Assembly: GCA_002423895.1 (NCBI GenBank)
Contig: DIOL01000002.1
Location: 54,986-94,133, forward strand
Direction of reading: 5' to 3'
Length of the DNA: 39,148 bases
Source of the DNA: Bacteroidales bacterium UBA5515
Lineage (GTDB): Bacteria; Bacteroidota; Bacteroidia; Bacteroidales; P3
Shown here: piece by piece, positions 23,417-33,313 of the stretch
Layout of the letters: each line of letters begins with the position of its first letter
Numbering within the stretch: position 1 is the stretch's first letter
Notes under the pieces: generated by a model
The model's database searches: none
The model's input: the letters and a program-made list of their open reading frames with translations, nothing else
What the model was told of the DNA's origin: nothing
Program-made: the position numbers and the translations under genes

Positions 23417-26400
23417 TTATAAATAATTCAAATTTTGTTGTAAATATTTCTCAATAGTTTCTACATCTTGTGCTTTATTTTTTGCATATACCAATATCTG
23501 ATCCTTAGATACATTTCCTACATTAAAATAAGTTGCTCTTGGATTTGCAAAATAATATCCACAAATTGAAGCCGTTGGATTAATCATAAAATTTTCAGTT
23601 AAACCTATTCTTAATACATCAAAAGCATTTAAAACTTCTAATATCTTTACCTTCTCGCTATGGTCAGGGCAAGTCGAATACCCTGGAGCAGGTCTAATGC
23701 CTTTATATATTCCCTTTTTTATTAAATCAGGATTAAGATCTTCATCTGCATATCCCCAATCATAATTTCTAACCAGATAATGAATAAGTTGAGAAGCAGC
23801 CTCGGCAAAACGATTAGATAATGTTCTAATAATAAACATATCATAATCATCATATTTTTTTAATGCATCAATCTTTTTTTCATCTATTTCTGCAACAACA
23901 GTAAACAATCCCATAAAATCCTCTTTATTCAAATATTTTGGGGCAATGTAATCCGACAAACAATAGTTTATATCTTGTTCTTTTTCTTGATTCCTTAAAA
24001 AATTAAATGTCGTAATCATTTCTCCATTTTCTAAATATAACTCAACATTTTCATCAACTGCAGCAGATCTCCATATTCCATAAACAGCTTTAACAATAAT
24101 CAGTTTTTCACTTATAATTTCATCGATTAATTTTTTTGTATCTTCAAATAAATCTTTTACTTGGCCACCAATAACAATATCTGATTCTATTTCTGGCCAC
24201 CTCCCATTTAATTCCCATTCTTTGAAAAAAAATGACCAATCAATCAATTCAACTAATTTTGCAAGAGAAATATCACTACATAATCGCTTTCCTAAATGTT
24301 TTGGTTGAAAAATAGAAACATTATTCCAATCTATTGAGAATTTCTTCCTGCGAGCATCTTCTAATGAAATGTATGACTTTTTAAGATTTTGTCTATTATA
24401 TTTCTCAATTACCTGTTTATACTTTTTATCTAAATCACTCAAAAACTTATCTCTATTATTACTCATAAGAGCAGAAGCTACTTTTACCCCTTGAGAAGCG
24501 TCTTTAATATGAATTATTGGTCCACTATAATGAGGCACTATTTTCAGCACAGTATGAATGTCTGAAGTTGTAGCACCACTAATCATTATTGGTATAGTAA
24601 TACCCTTTCTTTCAAACTCTTTAACAACCAATATCATTTCTTCTAAAGAAGGAGTGATTAAACCACTTAAACCAAGAATGTCTGCTTTATTATTAATAAC
24701 AGCATCAACAATAACTTCTTTAGAAACCATTACTCCCAAATCAATAATTTGAAAATTATTACAAGCAAGAACAACACCAGCAATATTTTTTCCAATATCA
24801 TGAACATCACCTTTAACAGTTGCAATAACTATTTTTCCTGAAGAACAAGAAACATTCTTTGCTTTCTCAAATTCAATAAAAGGCATAAGATAAGAGACAG
24901 CTTTTTTCATAACCCTTGCGCTTTTAACCACTTGAGGCAAAAACATCTTCCCTTCACCAAATTTATTTCCAACAATATCCATTCCTTCCATCAATGTACC
25001 TTCTATTAGCGATAATGAATTCAGAGACAACTTTCTCGCTTCTTCAATATCTTCAACAATATATTCTGGATTACCTTTGAGCAATGAATAAATTATTCTT
25101 TCATTTACTGACTTTTCTCTCCATGTAGCATCTTTGTTTTGTTCAATAGAGTTACTTTGCATATTATCTGCATACTTAACTAATCTTTCTATTGCATCTT
25201 TTCTTCTATTTAGAATTACATCTTCAATTAACTTACGAAGATCAATATCAATATCATCTAAAATTGGCAGTTGACCTGCATTAACAATCCCCATATCTAA
25301 ACCTGAGCATATTGCATGATATAAGAAAACAGAATGCATAGACTCTCTTAATAAATCATTACCTCGAAATGAAAAAGACAAATTGCTAATACCCCCACTA
25401 GTTTTACAGTAAGGCAAATTTTCTTTAACCCATTTAACCGCATTTATAAAATCCAACGCATAATTGTTATGCTCTATAATTCCTGTTGCAATAGTCAAAA
25501 TATTACAGTCAAAAATTATATCTTGCGCAGGGAAACCTATCTCTATAAGCAAATCATAAGCTCGTTTACAGATATTTATTTTTGTTTCAAAATCTATTGC
25601 TTGACCATTTTCATCAAAAGCCATTACCACAACAGCAGCACCATAAGACATTATTTTACGGGCTTTTTCTATAAATTTCTCCTCCCCATCTTTCAAACTA
25701 ATACTATTTACAATAGCTTTACCTTGCACACACTTTAGTCCTGCTTCAATTACATCCCAATCTGAAGAATCAATCATAATTGGAACACGAGCAATTTCTG
25801 GATCTGAAGCTATATAATTCAAAAACAAAGTCATCTCTTGTTTTACATCAAGAATACCATCATCAAGATTAACATCAATAACTTGTGCTCCATTTTCCAC
25901 TTGTTGCAAAGCTATTGATAAAGCTTCTTCATATTTTTTCTCTCTAATTAATCGAGCAAACTTACGAGAACCCGACACGTTAGTTCTTTCACCTATGTTT
26001 ACAAAATTCCTTGAAGAATCAATGCATAGTGGCTCTAAACCAGAAATAATAGTTTCTTTTTTAATATTATTCAACTTTCGAGGGATAATACCCTTAACAG
26101 ATTCTGAAATTGCATAAATATGCTCTGGTGTCGTACCACAGCAGCCTCCAACAATATTTACCAAACCTTTTACAGCAAAAGAATGAATATAATAAGCCAT
26201 TTCTTCAGCAGATTGATCATAATTTCCAAAATGATTTGGCAATCCAGCATTTGGATATACACTCACGAAAAAGGGAGAAATACCAGAAAGTGTAGATAGA
26301 TATGGTTCAATTTGTTTAGCTCCAAGCGAACAATTTAATCCAATGCTTAATAATTTAGCTTGAGAAAAAGAAGAGACAAAAGCCTCTAATGTCTGACCAG

Positions 26401-27064
26401 ATAAAGTTCTTCCACTCTTATCAGCAATAGTAAAAGACAACATAACAGGAACATATTTACCTCTAAAGCTAAACTCTTCATTACAAGCAGCCAAAGCCGC
26501 TTTAGCATTTAAAGTATCAAAAACAGTTTCAATCAAAATCAAGTCAACCCCACCATCCAAAAGACCTTTTATCTGTTCTCTGTAAGCATTAAAAAGATCA
26601 TCAAAATTCACATCCCTAAAACCTGGATTATTGACATCTGAAGACATAGATGCCGTTTTATTAGTTGGTCCAACTGACCCAGCAACATAACAAATTCTTT
26701 CAGGGTACAAAACCATAAATTCATCTACAGCCTTTCTAGCAATTTCTGCCCCAGATTTATTTATTTCATAAACCAAACCTTCAAGCTCATAATCACACAA
26801 AGAAATTGCTGTTGAATTAAAAGTATTTGTTTCAATAATATCAGCACCTGCTTCTAAATATTTTCTGTGAATATCCTTAATTATATCCTTGCGAACTAAA
26901 TTTAAAACATCATTCAATCCTTTTAAATTTATAGAGTGTGATTTAAAACGCTCTCCTTTAAAATCATTCTCATCTAAACCATAACCCTGAATCATAGTTC
27001 CCATAGCTCCATCAAGAACTAAAATTCTTTTATATAGTTCATCTTCTATATTTCTATCTTTCAT
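23417..27064 (-). CDS. metH: Cobalamin-dependent methionine synthase
   Basis: 1215 aa from the ATG at 27064 (MKDRNIEDEL); nine upstream codons to 27091 are open but non-conserved. All four modules are present: homocysteine domain (DGAMGTMIQ, zinc cysteines in GLNCSLG and GGCCGTT), methyl-THF domain (NIGERTNVSGSRKF, then VNLDDG), B12 domain with DVHDIGKN (His about 754, cobalt ligand) and the SGL/GGATTS loops, and the C-terminal activation domain (RPAPGYSTCPDHSEK) that binds SAM. Full length, so reactivation with SAM and a flavodoxin-type reductant is expected; the organism must make or import B12. Largest gene of the operon. Confidence 0.97.
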   Translation of the reverse strand: MKDRNIEDELYKRILVLDGAMGTMIQGYGLDENDFKGERFKSHSINLKGLNDVLNLVRKDIIKDIHRKYLEAGADIIETNTFNSTAISLCDYELEGLVYEINKSGAEIARKAVDEFMVLYPERICYVAGSVGPTNKTASMSSDVNNPGFRDVNFDDLFNAYREQIKGLLDGGVDLILIETVFDTLNAKAALAACNEEFSFRGKYVPVMLSFTIADKSGRTLSGQTLEAFVSSFSQAKLLSIGLNCSLGAKQIEPYLSTLSGISPFFVSVYPNAGLPNHFGNYDQSAEEMAYYIHSFAVKGLVNIVGGCCGTTPEHIYAISESVKGIIPRKLNNIKKETIISGLEPLCIDSSRNFVNIGERTNVSGSRKFARLIREKKYEEALSIALQQVENGAQVIDVNLDDGILDVKQEMTLFLNYIASDPEIARVPIMIDSSDWDVIEAGLKCVQGKAIVNSISLKDGEEKFIEKARKIMSYGAAVVVMAFDENGQAIDFETKINICKRAYDLLIEIGFPAQDIIFDCNILTIATGIIEHNNYALDFINAVKWVKENLPYCKTSGGISNLSFSFRGNDLLRESMHSVFLYHAICSGLDMGIVNAGQLPILDDIDIDLRKLIEDVILNRRKDAIERLVKYADNMQSNSIEQNKDATWREKSVNERIIYSLLKGNPEYIVEDIEEARKLSLNSLSLIEGTLMEGMDIVGNKFGEGKMFLPQVVKSARVMKKAVSYLMPFIEFEKAKNVSCSSGKIVIATVKGDVHDIGKNIAGVVLACNNFQIIDLGVMVSKEVIVDAVINNKADILGLSGLITPSLEEMILVVKEFERKGITIPIMISGATTSDIHTVLKIVPHYSGPIIHIKDASQGVKVASALMSNNRDKFLSDLDKKYKQVIEKYNRQNLKKSYISLEDARRKKFSIDWNNVSIFQPKHLGKRLCSDISLAKLVELIDWSFFFKEWELNGRWPEIESDIVIGGQVKDLFEDTKKLIDEIISEKLIIVKAVYGIWRSAAVDENVELYLENGEMITTFNFLRNQEKEQDINYCLSDYIAPKYLNKEDFMGLFTVVAEIDEKKIDALKKYDDYDMFIIRTLSNRFAEAASQLIHYLVRNYDWGYADEDLNPDLIKKGIYKGIRPAPGYSTCPDHSEKVKILEVLNAFDVLRIGLTENFMINPTASICGYYFANPRATYFNVGNVSKDQILVYAKNKAQDVETIEKYLQQNLNYL

Positions 27065-27139
27065 ACACAATCCTATTATTTTTCTATACAAAACATCTAA
27101 TTAATAATAAGAATATAATTATTCCAATTTTCACAACTC

Positions 27140-28336
27140 TCATTTTACATTATCAGTAAAAGCAATAAAAACATCAATATTTGAGAGTAAATTTTTTATC
27201 TTTAATAAATTTGAGAGTTTAATAAAGCCCACAACATAATAGTATTTACTATCTGAATATCTTTCATTTATACATTCAAATTCAAAAAGACTAAAATCAT
27301 CTAAATTATTATACCTTAAATATATCTCAACTGAAATATTATCATTATATATCAATGGATTAAAATATTTCATCTTTTTATATTCATAGCGATAATTATG
27401 CACACGAGCTGTTATATCAGAAAGCACAGCCGAACCTGTTGGATACGAACCTGCACCTTTTCCAAACATAAATTGCTTGTCATAACATTCACCCTCAATA
27501 ACAACTCCATTATATTCATCCTCTACACTATAAATATATTCATCTTCACTAACCAATTTAGGCATTACAAAAAGAGTGAAACTATTATTGTCCAGTTTTA
27601 AAATCTGACCAATCAGTTTTATTTTTTTTCTTTTTTCAATAGCATAACAAATATCTATGTTTTTAATATTTGAAATTCCATAATTGAAAATCTTCGAAGG
27701 ATGCACATAAACACCCAATGAATGAACAGCCAAAATCACCAATTTAAATAAAGAATCAAAACCATCCACATCAAACTTAGGATCGCTCTCCGCAAAACCC
27801 AAATCTTGAGCTATTTTTAAAGCCGATTCATATTCCAAATTATCCCTAAACATTTTTGAAAGAATAAAATTAGATGAACCATTCAAAATTCCTGTTATTG
27901 ACTTCAACAAATCGTTATCATAATATTCCTCCAAATTTCTAATAATAGGAATACTTCCACAAGCCGATGCCTCATAAAGCAATGCAACCCCATGCTCCTC
28001 TTGCAAACAAATCAACTCCTCAAGATGAAATGCCAACATCCTCTTATTCCCAGAAACCACACTTTTACCTTTTTCAAGTGCTTTTTTTACAATTTCATAA
28101 GCAGCATCTGCATCATCAATAAGTTCAACAACCAAATCTATTTCATCATCTTCCAAAATATCATTTGGATTTATTGTAAAACGATCTTTTGGCAACTCTC
28201 GCTCCTTTTCTGGATGTCGTATACAAATCTTTTTAATATTTGCATTAACCGTTTTGCCTCTCTCTAAAACGTGAGCTAATCCACCTCCCACAGTCCCAAA
28301 ACCAAAAAGGCCTATTTGTAATATATTTTTATTCAT
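27140..28336 (-). CDS. hom: Homoserine dehydrogenase
   Basis: 398 aa, monofunctional with no aspartokinase domain. It reduces aspartate semialdehyde to homoserine, the acceptor acetylated by MetX. NAD(P) loop GLFGFGTVGGGL (residues 8-19); catalytic region YEASACGSIPIIRNL, GILNGSSNFILSKM, AESDPKFDVDGFDSLFKLVILA; then the KLVSEDEYIYSVEDEYNGVVIEG and GKGAGSYPTGSAVLSD strands. The last about 70 residues may be a degenerate ACT-like domain, which would be where threonine feedback could act. 12 bp after metX. Confidence 0.95.
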   Translation of the reverse strand: MNKNILQIGLFGFGTVGGGLAHVLERGKTVNANIKKICIRHPEKERELPKDRFTINPNDILEDDEIDLVVELIDDADAAYEIVKKALEKGKSVVSGNKRMLAFHLEELICLQEEHGVALLYEASACGSIPIIRNLEEYYDNDLLKSITGILNGSSNFILSKMFRDNLEYESALKIAQDLGFAESDPKFDVDGFDSLFKLVILAVHSLGVYVHPSKIFNYGISNIKNIDICYAIEKRKKIKLIGQILKLDNNSFTLFVMPKLVSEDEYIYSVEDEYNGVVIEGECYDKQFMFGKGAGSYPTGSAVLSDITARVHNYRYEYKKMKYFNPLIYNDNISVEIYLRYNNLDDFSLFEFECINERYSDSKYYYVVGFIKLSNLLKIKNLLSNIDVFIAFTDNVK

Positions 28337-28348
28337 AACATTTAAAAT

Positions 28349-29362
28349 TTAAGATTGATAAAATTCATTTATAATTCTCGTGAGTTCTTCATTTTCTATC
28401 AAGAAACCATCGTGTCCATAATCCGAATCAATTTCCTTATACATAGCATTATTTATTCCATCTGCAATTAATTTCTGCTCATAAGTAGGGAAAAGTAAAT
28501 CAGTAGATATTCCAATACATAAAGTTCTGGCTTTTATTATTTTCAAAACATCATTCAATTGACCCCTGTTTCGTTCAATATTATGAGAATCTATTGCTTT
28601 AGTTAAAACATAATACGAATAAGCATTAAATCTTTTAGCCAACTTCAAACCCTGATATTGCTGATAAGAAGCCGCTTTAAATCCATCTGTAACACCACTG
28701 TCAATTTCCCTTTGTGTTAAATTATATGATAAACTATTTCTATAACTTAATAAAGCAATAGACCTTGCTGTCATCAATCCTTTAACTCCTCCATTCTCAC
28801 TATCACCATAATATGTATCGTCGGATAAAATAGCCATTCTCTGCGATTCATTTAATGCAATAGCCCAAGGACTTGCCTTTGCACTTGATGCAATGAAAAC
28901 AAGATTAGTGAAAATATTAGGATTAATAATATTCCATTCAATAGCCTGAAAAGCTCCCATAGAACTACCAATTATTGTATGAATATGCTTAATTCCAAGA
29001 TGTAAACGAAGAATATTATGAGCATTAACCATATCTCTAATTGTAATATTAGGGAAACTCCTGTAATACGGTTTATTAGTTTTAGGATTATTACTCAAAG
29101 GCCCAGTACTCCCATAACACGAACCAATAAAATTAGCACAAACAATAAAATATTCGTCAGGATCATATAACTTATTCTTACCAATAATTCCATTCCACCA
29201 ATCATCCACATCCGAATTTGCTGTCAATGCATGGCATACCCATATCACATTATTTTTTTTATGATTAAACTTACCATAAGTATGATAACTAATTTCTAAA
29301 TTTTTCAAAGACCCACCTAGTTCAAGATATAAAGGCTTATTGTATTTGAATTGGTTTTCCAT
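28349..29362 (-). CDS. metX: Homoserine O-acetyltransferase
   Basis: 337 aa alpha/beta hydrolase. It acetylates homoserine using acetyl-CoA to form O-acetylhomoserine, the substrate of MetY. The nucleophile is Ser134 in IIGSSMGAFQAIEW; the Asp lies in STDLLFPTYEQ and the His in DYGHDGFL. The NFIGSCYGSTGP motif (oxyanion and substrate loop) is typical of MetX. It starts 3 bp after the cysE stop. Members can use acetyl or succinyl groups; pairing with MetY favours acetyl. Confidence 0.95.
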   Translation of the reverse strand: MENQFKYNKPLYLELGGSLKNLEISYHTYGKFNHKKNNVIWVCHALTANSDVDDWWNGIIGKNKLYDPDEYFIVCANFIGSCYGSTGPLSNNPKTNKPYYRSFPNITIRDMVNAHNILRLHLGIKHIHTIIGSSMGAFQAIEWNIINPNIFTNLVFIASSAKASPWAIALNESQRMAILSDDTYYGDSENGGVKGLMTARSIALLSYRNSLSYNLTQREIDSGVTDGFKAASYQQYQGLKLAKRFNAYSYYVLTKAIDSHNIERNRGQLNDVLKIIKARTLCIGISTDLLFPTYEQKLIADGINNAMYKEIDSDYGHDGFLIENEELTRIINEFYQS

Positions 29363-29365
29363 TTT

Positions 29366-30241
29366 TTATTTAATATTAAATACCTTAGAATTTGAAGGAA
29401 CATTTTCTACAATCCATGTATTTCCACCAATAACAGAATTTTCTCCAATAGTAATCCGTCCCAAAATAGTTGCATTAGAATAAATAATAACATTATCCTC
29501 AATTATAGGATGTCTTTCAATGCCTTTAATTGGCTTCCCTTTCTCATTGAGAGGAAAATTTTTAGCACCTAAAGTAACTCCCTGATACAATCTAACATTA
29601 TTACCAATTATTGTAGTTTCACCAACAACCACACCAGTCCCATGATCTATAAAAAAATACTGTCCAATTGTTGCAGCAGGATGAATATCAATTCCTGTTT
29701 TTGAATGCAATATTTCCATAATCATTCTTGGAATCAATTCAACACCCAAAATCAATAATTCATGTGCAATTCTATAATAAGTTAGAGCCTCAATGCTTGG
29801 ATAACACAATATTGTTTCGCCACAACTCTTTGCTGCAGGATCACCATTATAAGCAGCAGCAACATCAGTAGATAATAACTGCTTAATTTCAGGTAATCTT
29901 ATTATAAATTGCTTAGCCTTTTCATCAGCCTCTTTTTCACATTCATAAAAATTTTTAACCCTTTTTGAACAAGAAAAACAAATACCTCTTATAATCTGCT
30001 CTTTTAATAAATTCTGAATCACCTCCAATTTATAATTTACATAACTTGTAAGAGTGTGTGTCTTCATTTCATTCTTTCCAAAAAAACCTATAAACAACAC
30101 ATCTTTCAAATCATTTACAATAACCTTTAATGTATCAATTGAAGGCATATTATAATTTGAATCATGATATAACGATTTATATTTCTCCAAATCACTCAGT
30201 TCAACTGCAATCTTATTATAAAATTCTGTTTCTCTACTCAT
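29366..30241 (-). CDS. cysE: Serine O-acetyltransferase
   Basis: 291 aa. It makes O-acetylserine for CysK. The N-terminal half is helical; from about residue 185 left-handed beta-helix hexapeptides run to the end (IHPAATIGQYFFIDHGTGVVVGE, NVRLYQGVTLGAK, IEDNVIIYSNATILGRITIGENSVIGGN), with the catalytic His in DIHPAA/DHGTG segments. The length and N-terminal domain fit the long EpsC/SAT form of Bacteroidota. It lies 9 bp after cysK. Its presence under a SAM riboswitch ties cysteine supply to methionine status. Confidence 0.94.
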   Translation of the reverse strand: MSRETEFYNKIAVELSDLEKYKSLYHDSNYNMPSIDTLKVIVNDLKDVLFIGFFGKNEMKTHTLTSYVNYKLEVIQNLLKEQIIRGICFSCSKRVKNFYECEKEADEKAKQFIIRLPEIKQLLSTDVAAAYNGDPAAKSCGETILCYPSIEALTYYRIAHELLILGVELIPRMIMEILHSKTGIDIHPAATIGQYFFIDHGTGVVVGETTIIGNNVRLYQGVTLGAKNFPLNEKGKPIKGIERHPIIEDNVIIYSNATILGRITIGENSVIGGNTWIVENVPSNSKVFNIK

Positions 30242-30250
30242 CCCGTTTTA

Positions 30251-31177
30251 CTAATTAAAATCAAACAAATCCGTACTTAAATACCTTTCTTCACCATCGG
30301 GTAATATCACAACAATAAGCTTGCCTTTATTTTCTTTTTTCATTGCAACCTGAATTGCTGCCCACACTGCTGCTCCTGACGATATTCCACACATAATACC
30401 CTCTTGTTTTATTAGTCGCCTGGCAGTTTCTATGGCATTATCATTACTTACCCTAATAATATCATCAACAACACTTCTATTAAACACATCAGGAATAAAC
30501 CCAGCCCCAATTCCCTGTATCTTATGAACCGATGCCAATCCTCCCGACAACACAGGCGATGACTCAGGTTCAACAGCTATGCTTCTAAATTCAGGCTTTC
30601 TTATCTTTATCTCCTCCGATATTCCACTAATAGTTCCTCCAGTCCCCACACCGGCAACAAGCAAATCAACCTTTCCATCCGTATCATTCCAAATTTCTTC
30701 AGCAGTAGTTTTTCTATGAATTTGAGGATTTGAAGAATTTTTAAATTGCTGAGGAATAAAAGAATTCATTATTGATTTGGCAAGTTCTTCAGCCTTTTCA
30801 ATTGCACCTTTCATTCCCAAATGAGCAGGAGTCAAAACCAGTTCAGCACCAAACCCCTTTAATATCTTCTTACGTTCATCACTCATGCTTTCTGGCATAG
30901 TAAGAATTAACCTGTAACCCTTTACCGCACAAGTAAAAGCAAGTGCAATACCAGTGTTTCCACTTGTAGGTTCAATTATCACACTTTTTTTATCTATCAA
31001 GCCACTTTTCTCAGCATCATCAATCATTGCCCAACCCACCCTGTCTTTAACAGAACCTGCAGGATTAAAAAACTCAAGCTTTGCAACAATATCAGCACAA
31101 CTCCCTTCTGCAATCCTGTTTAATCTAACCAATGGAGTCTTTCCTATCAACTCTGATATATTATCTGCTATCTTCAT
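30251..31177 (-). CDS. cysK: Cysteine synthase (O-acetylserine sulfhydrylase)
   Basis: 308 aa PLP enzyme that joins O-acetylserine and sulfide into cysteine. Schiff-base Lys44 in PAGSVKDRVGW; the substrate loop PTSGNTG at residues 70-76; phosphate loop GVGTGGTISG; C-terminal GIGAGFIPDVFN, typical of CysK rather than cystathionine synthase. The ATG overlaps the metY stop by 4 bp (ATGA), indicating coupled translation. Confidence 0.96.
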   Translation of the reverse strand: MKIADNISELIGKTPLVRLNRIAEGSCADIVAKLEFFNPAGSVKDRVGWAMIDDAEKSGLIDKKSVIIEPTSGNTGIALAFTCAVKGYRLILTMPESMSDERKKILKGFGAELVLTPAHLGMKGAIEKAEELAKSIMNSFIPQQFKNSSNPQIHRKTTAEEIWNDTDGKVDLLVAGVGTGGTISGISEEIKIRKPEFRSIAVEPESSPVLSGGLASVHKIQGIGAGFIPDVFNRSVVDDIIRVSNDNAIETARRLIKQEGIMCGISSGAAVWAAIQVAMKKENKGKLIVVILPDGEERYLSTDLFDFN

Positions 31178-32457
31178 AACACATTTTTAATCTTTTCTAA
31201 AGCCTGCTGAATATCTTCTATAATATCATCAATATGTTCCAGTCCAACCGAAACCCTTATCAAAGTTGGAGTTATTCCACAAGCCAATAATTCTTTTTCG
31301 CTCAGTTGCTGATGAGTTGTTGCAGCAGGTTGAATAATCAAAGTACGAACATCTCCAACATTAGCCAAATGACTTATTAACTTCAACGAATCCACAAAAG
31401 CAGCTGCACGTTCTTTAGTGCCTTTTATTTCAAATGTGAACACACCACCAAATCCATTTCTTAAATATTTCTTTGCATTTTCATATAAAGGACTATCTTC
31501 CAATCCAGGATAATTGACACTTTCTATTTCTTTTTTAAATGAAAGATACTTTGCTAACATAATAGTATTTTCAGCATGACGTTTTGCCCTGAAAGATAAA
31601 GTCTCCAACCCTTGAAGAATTAAAAAAGAATTAAATGGACTAATACATGAGCCCAAATCTCTCAAACCTTCAACTCTTGCTTTAACAATAAATGATGTAT
31701 GGCCAAAAGTTTCCCAGAAATTAAGACCATGATAACCTTCACATCCCTCACTCAATAATGGAAATTTTCCATTACCCCAATTGAAGTTCCCTCCATCAAC
31801 AATAATTCCTCCCATGCTTGTACCATGACCTCCAATCCATTTAGTCGCCGATTCAACAACAATATTTGCACCATATTCAATAGGTTTGCAAAAATATCCA
31901 CCAGCCCCAAAAGTATTATCTACAATCAAAGGAATTTCATATTTAGCAGCCAGCTTTGCAAATTTTTCAAAATCAGGAACATTCAAACCAGGGTTACCAA
32001 TAGTTTCAATATAAATAGCCTTAGTATTATCATCAATAAGAGGTTCAAAATCCTCCACTTCCAACGATTTTGCAAATTTGGTTTCAATGCCAAATTTCGC
32101 AAGACAAACCTTCACTTGATTATACGTTCCACCATATAAGAAAGGTGATGAAACAAGATTGTCTCCCATTTGCATTATTGTTGTTAAGGCAATAAACTGT
32201 GCCGAATGACCCGACGCTGTTGCCAATGCGCCAACTCCCCCTTCAAGATAAGCTACCCTTTTTTCCAATACATCAGTTGTTGGATTCGACAATCGAGTAT
32301 ATATGTTTCCAAACTCTTTTAAAGCAAAAAGATTTGCTGCATGTTCTGCATTTTTAAAAACATAAGAGGTTGTTTGATAAAGAGGCAACGCTCTTGATAA
32401 AGTTTCTTCATCAGGTTTTTGACCTGCATGAATTTGTAATGTTTCAAATCTATACAT
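31174..32457 (-). CDS. metY: O-acetylhomoserine sulfhydrylase
   Basis: 427 aa Cys/Met-metabolism PLP enzyme. It converts O-acetylhomoserine and sulfide directly to homocysteine, bypassing cystathionine. N-terminal FETLQIHAGQKPDEETLSRALP and YTRLSNPTTDVLEKR are MetY-like; PLP Lys206 lies in SATKWIGGHG; the C-terminal FTFEIKGTKERAAAFVDSLKLISHLANVGD is longer than in cystathionine lyases, as expected for MetY. First gene of the operon, 335 nt behind the SAM aptamer. Confidence 0.95.
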   Translation of the reverse strand: MYRFETLQIHAGQKPDEETLSRALPLYQTTSYVFKNAEHAANLFALKEFGNIYTRLSNPTTDVLEKRVAYLEGGVGALATASGHSAQFIALTTIMQMGDNLVSSPFLYGGTYNQVKVCLAKFGIETKFAKSLEVEDFEPLIDDNTKAIYIETIGNPGLNVPDFEKFAKLAAKYEIPLIVDNTFGAGGYFCKPIEYGANIVVESATKWIGGHGTSMGGIIVDGGNFNWGNGKFPLLSEGCEGYHGLNFWETFGHTSFIVKARVEGLRDLGSCISPFNSFLILQGLETLSFRAKRHAENTIMLAKYLSFKKEIESVNYPGLEDSPLYENAKKYLRNGFGGVFTFEIKGTKERAAAFVDSLKLISHLANVGDVRTLIIQPAATTHQQLSEKELLACGITPTLIRVSVGLEHIDDIIEDIQQALEKIKNVL

Positions 32458-32792
32458 AGTATTTTATGTTTATTTTATTTAGCCTAAAGGCAAAAATTAT
32501 TTTTATTTTTTTGAAAATGTCATTAACATTTTTGGCAATCAACACACAAAGAGCCAAAAAGCAATTAATGAATTTGATAAAGGAGAAAACTTTTAGAAAA
32601 AATAATAATGAATACAATTATCTCATCTCAAGATTATAATAATCTATAAGTTCCCTTATGGAAATTTTGACCAGAATATCTAAACTAAAGACAATCTGGT
32701 CTGGACATGCAACATCGAAAAACAAATATCAACAAGTGTTGATTTTTTAGAGTCTGATCCAATAAATTTTTGTAATACATAATTTTTTTTAC
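32458..32792 (-). other. Long leader between SAM aptamer and metY; expression platform
   Basis: No gene. On the minus strand, 50-65 nt after the aptamer, ATCAAC-ACTT-GTTGAT (32743-32728) forms a hairpin followed by ATTTGTTTTT, the best candidate attenuator. Further down GACCAGA (32701-32695) can pair with TCTGGTC (32675-32669), and ATAAG-GGAA-CTTAT forms a GNRA-loop hairpin near 32655. GCCTTTAGGC (32491-32482) can fold 24 nt before the ATG. I cannot tell whether control is transcriptional or translational. Confidence 0.5.
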
Positions 32793-32908
32793 GTTTAAAT
32801 TATTATCCCGTTTTACGGCAGGTTTTGGCACCTTTTTCCATTTGTTTTGGAAGGGTTGCCAGAGGTTCACAGAGCCTGTTCTCTAGCCTCATTCTTAATA
32901 ATTCAAAC
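32793..32908 (-). promoter_or_regulatory. SAM-I (S-box) riboswitch aptamer
   Basis: Binds S-adenosylmethionine and shuts off the downstream operon. P1 is a 13-bp stem GUUUGAAUUAUUA (32908-32896) with UAAUAAUUUAAAC (32805-32793), one G-U pair. P2 combines GAGG/CCUC and AGAG/CUCU around AACAGG. The S-box core UGAACCUCUGGCAACC and the P3/J3-4 block AAGGUGCCAAAACCUGC match the family, and P4 is CCGU/ACGG. Position ahead of a methionine-cysteine operon agrees. Confidence 0.92.
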
Positions 32909-32966
32909 AACCTAAGCAGGAAGTTTGAATAATGAAATCAAATTTTTCACGCTTTAATTTCGCCGG

Positions 32967-32994
32967 CAAAATTACAAAAAATCTGAATATACAA
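32967..32994 (-). promoter_or_regulatory. Promoter of the riboswitch-sulfur operon
   Basis: On the minus strand TTG (32994-32992), 17-bp spacer, TAATTTTG (32974-32967), with a start predicted about 32962, some 54 nt upstream of the aptamer. The kinase gene on the other strand uses the same TAATTTTGCCG box at 33283. Confidence 0.6.
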
Positions 32995-33313
32995 TCATTT
33001 TCTCAAAAAAAAATTTAAATATTACATCCATCAATTAAAAATCAACACAAATATTCCATTTAATATCAAACCATTAGCTCACACACAAATCTTTCTTTTT
33101 AAATCTATTTTTTTAATCAAGACTAAGTCATTTATTTTTAATTAATCTTAAGAATATACCCTAACATCACAAAGTACATATTAAACAGCATCAAACTTTT
33201 GGAGCTATTTTTTCATTACTGTTTATAAATAAGAATCAGAAAATAATATTAATAAAATTTAAGTCATTAAAAATAAATCATGTAATTTTGCCGCCAAACA
33301 AAAACAATTTGAA
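32995..33313. other. AT-rich divergent intergenic region with kinase promoter
   Basis: About 320 bp without a gene between the riboswitch promoter and the LytS-type kinase. The only clear signal is TAATTTTGCCG at 33283-33293 on the plus strand, a -7 box 24 bp upstream of the kinase ATG; its -33 element is weak. I see no copy of the 21-bp direct repeat found downstream of the regulator gene. Confidence 0.5.

Noticed and set aside
32685..32870. 61-aa minus-strand ORF upstream of metY
   Set aside because: It overlaps the SAM aptamer, whose structure explains the sequence; no protein-like pattern.
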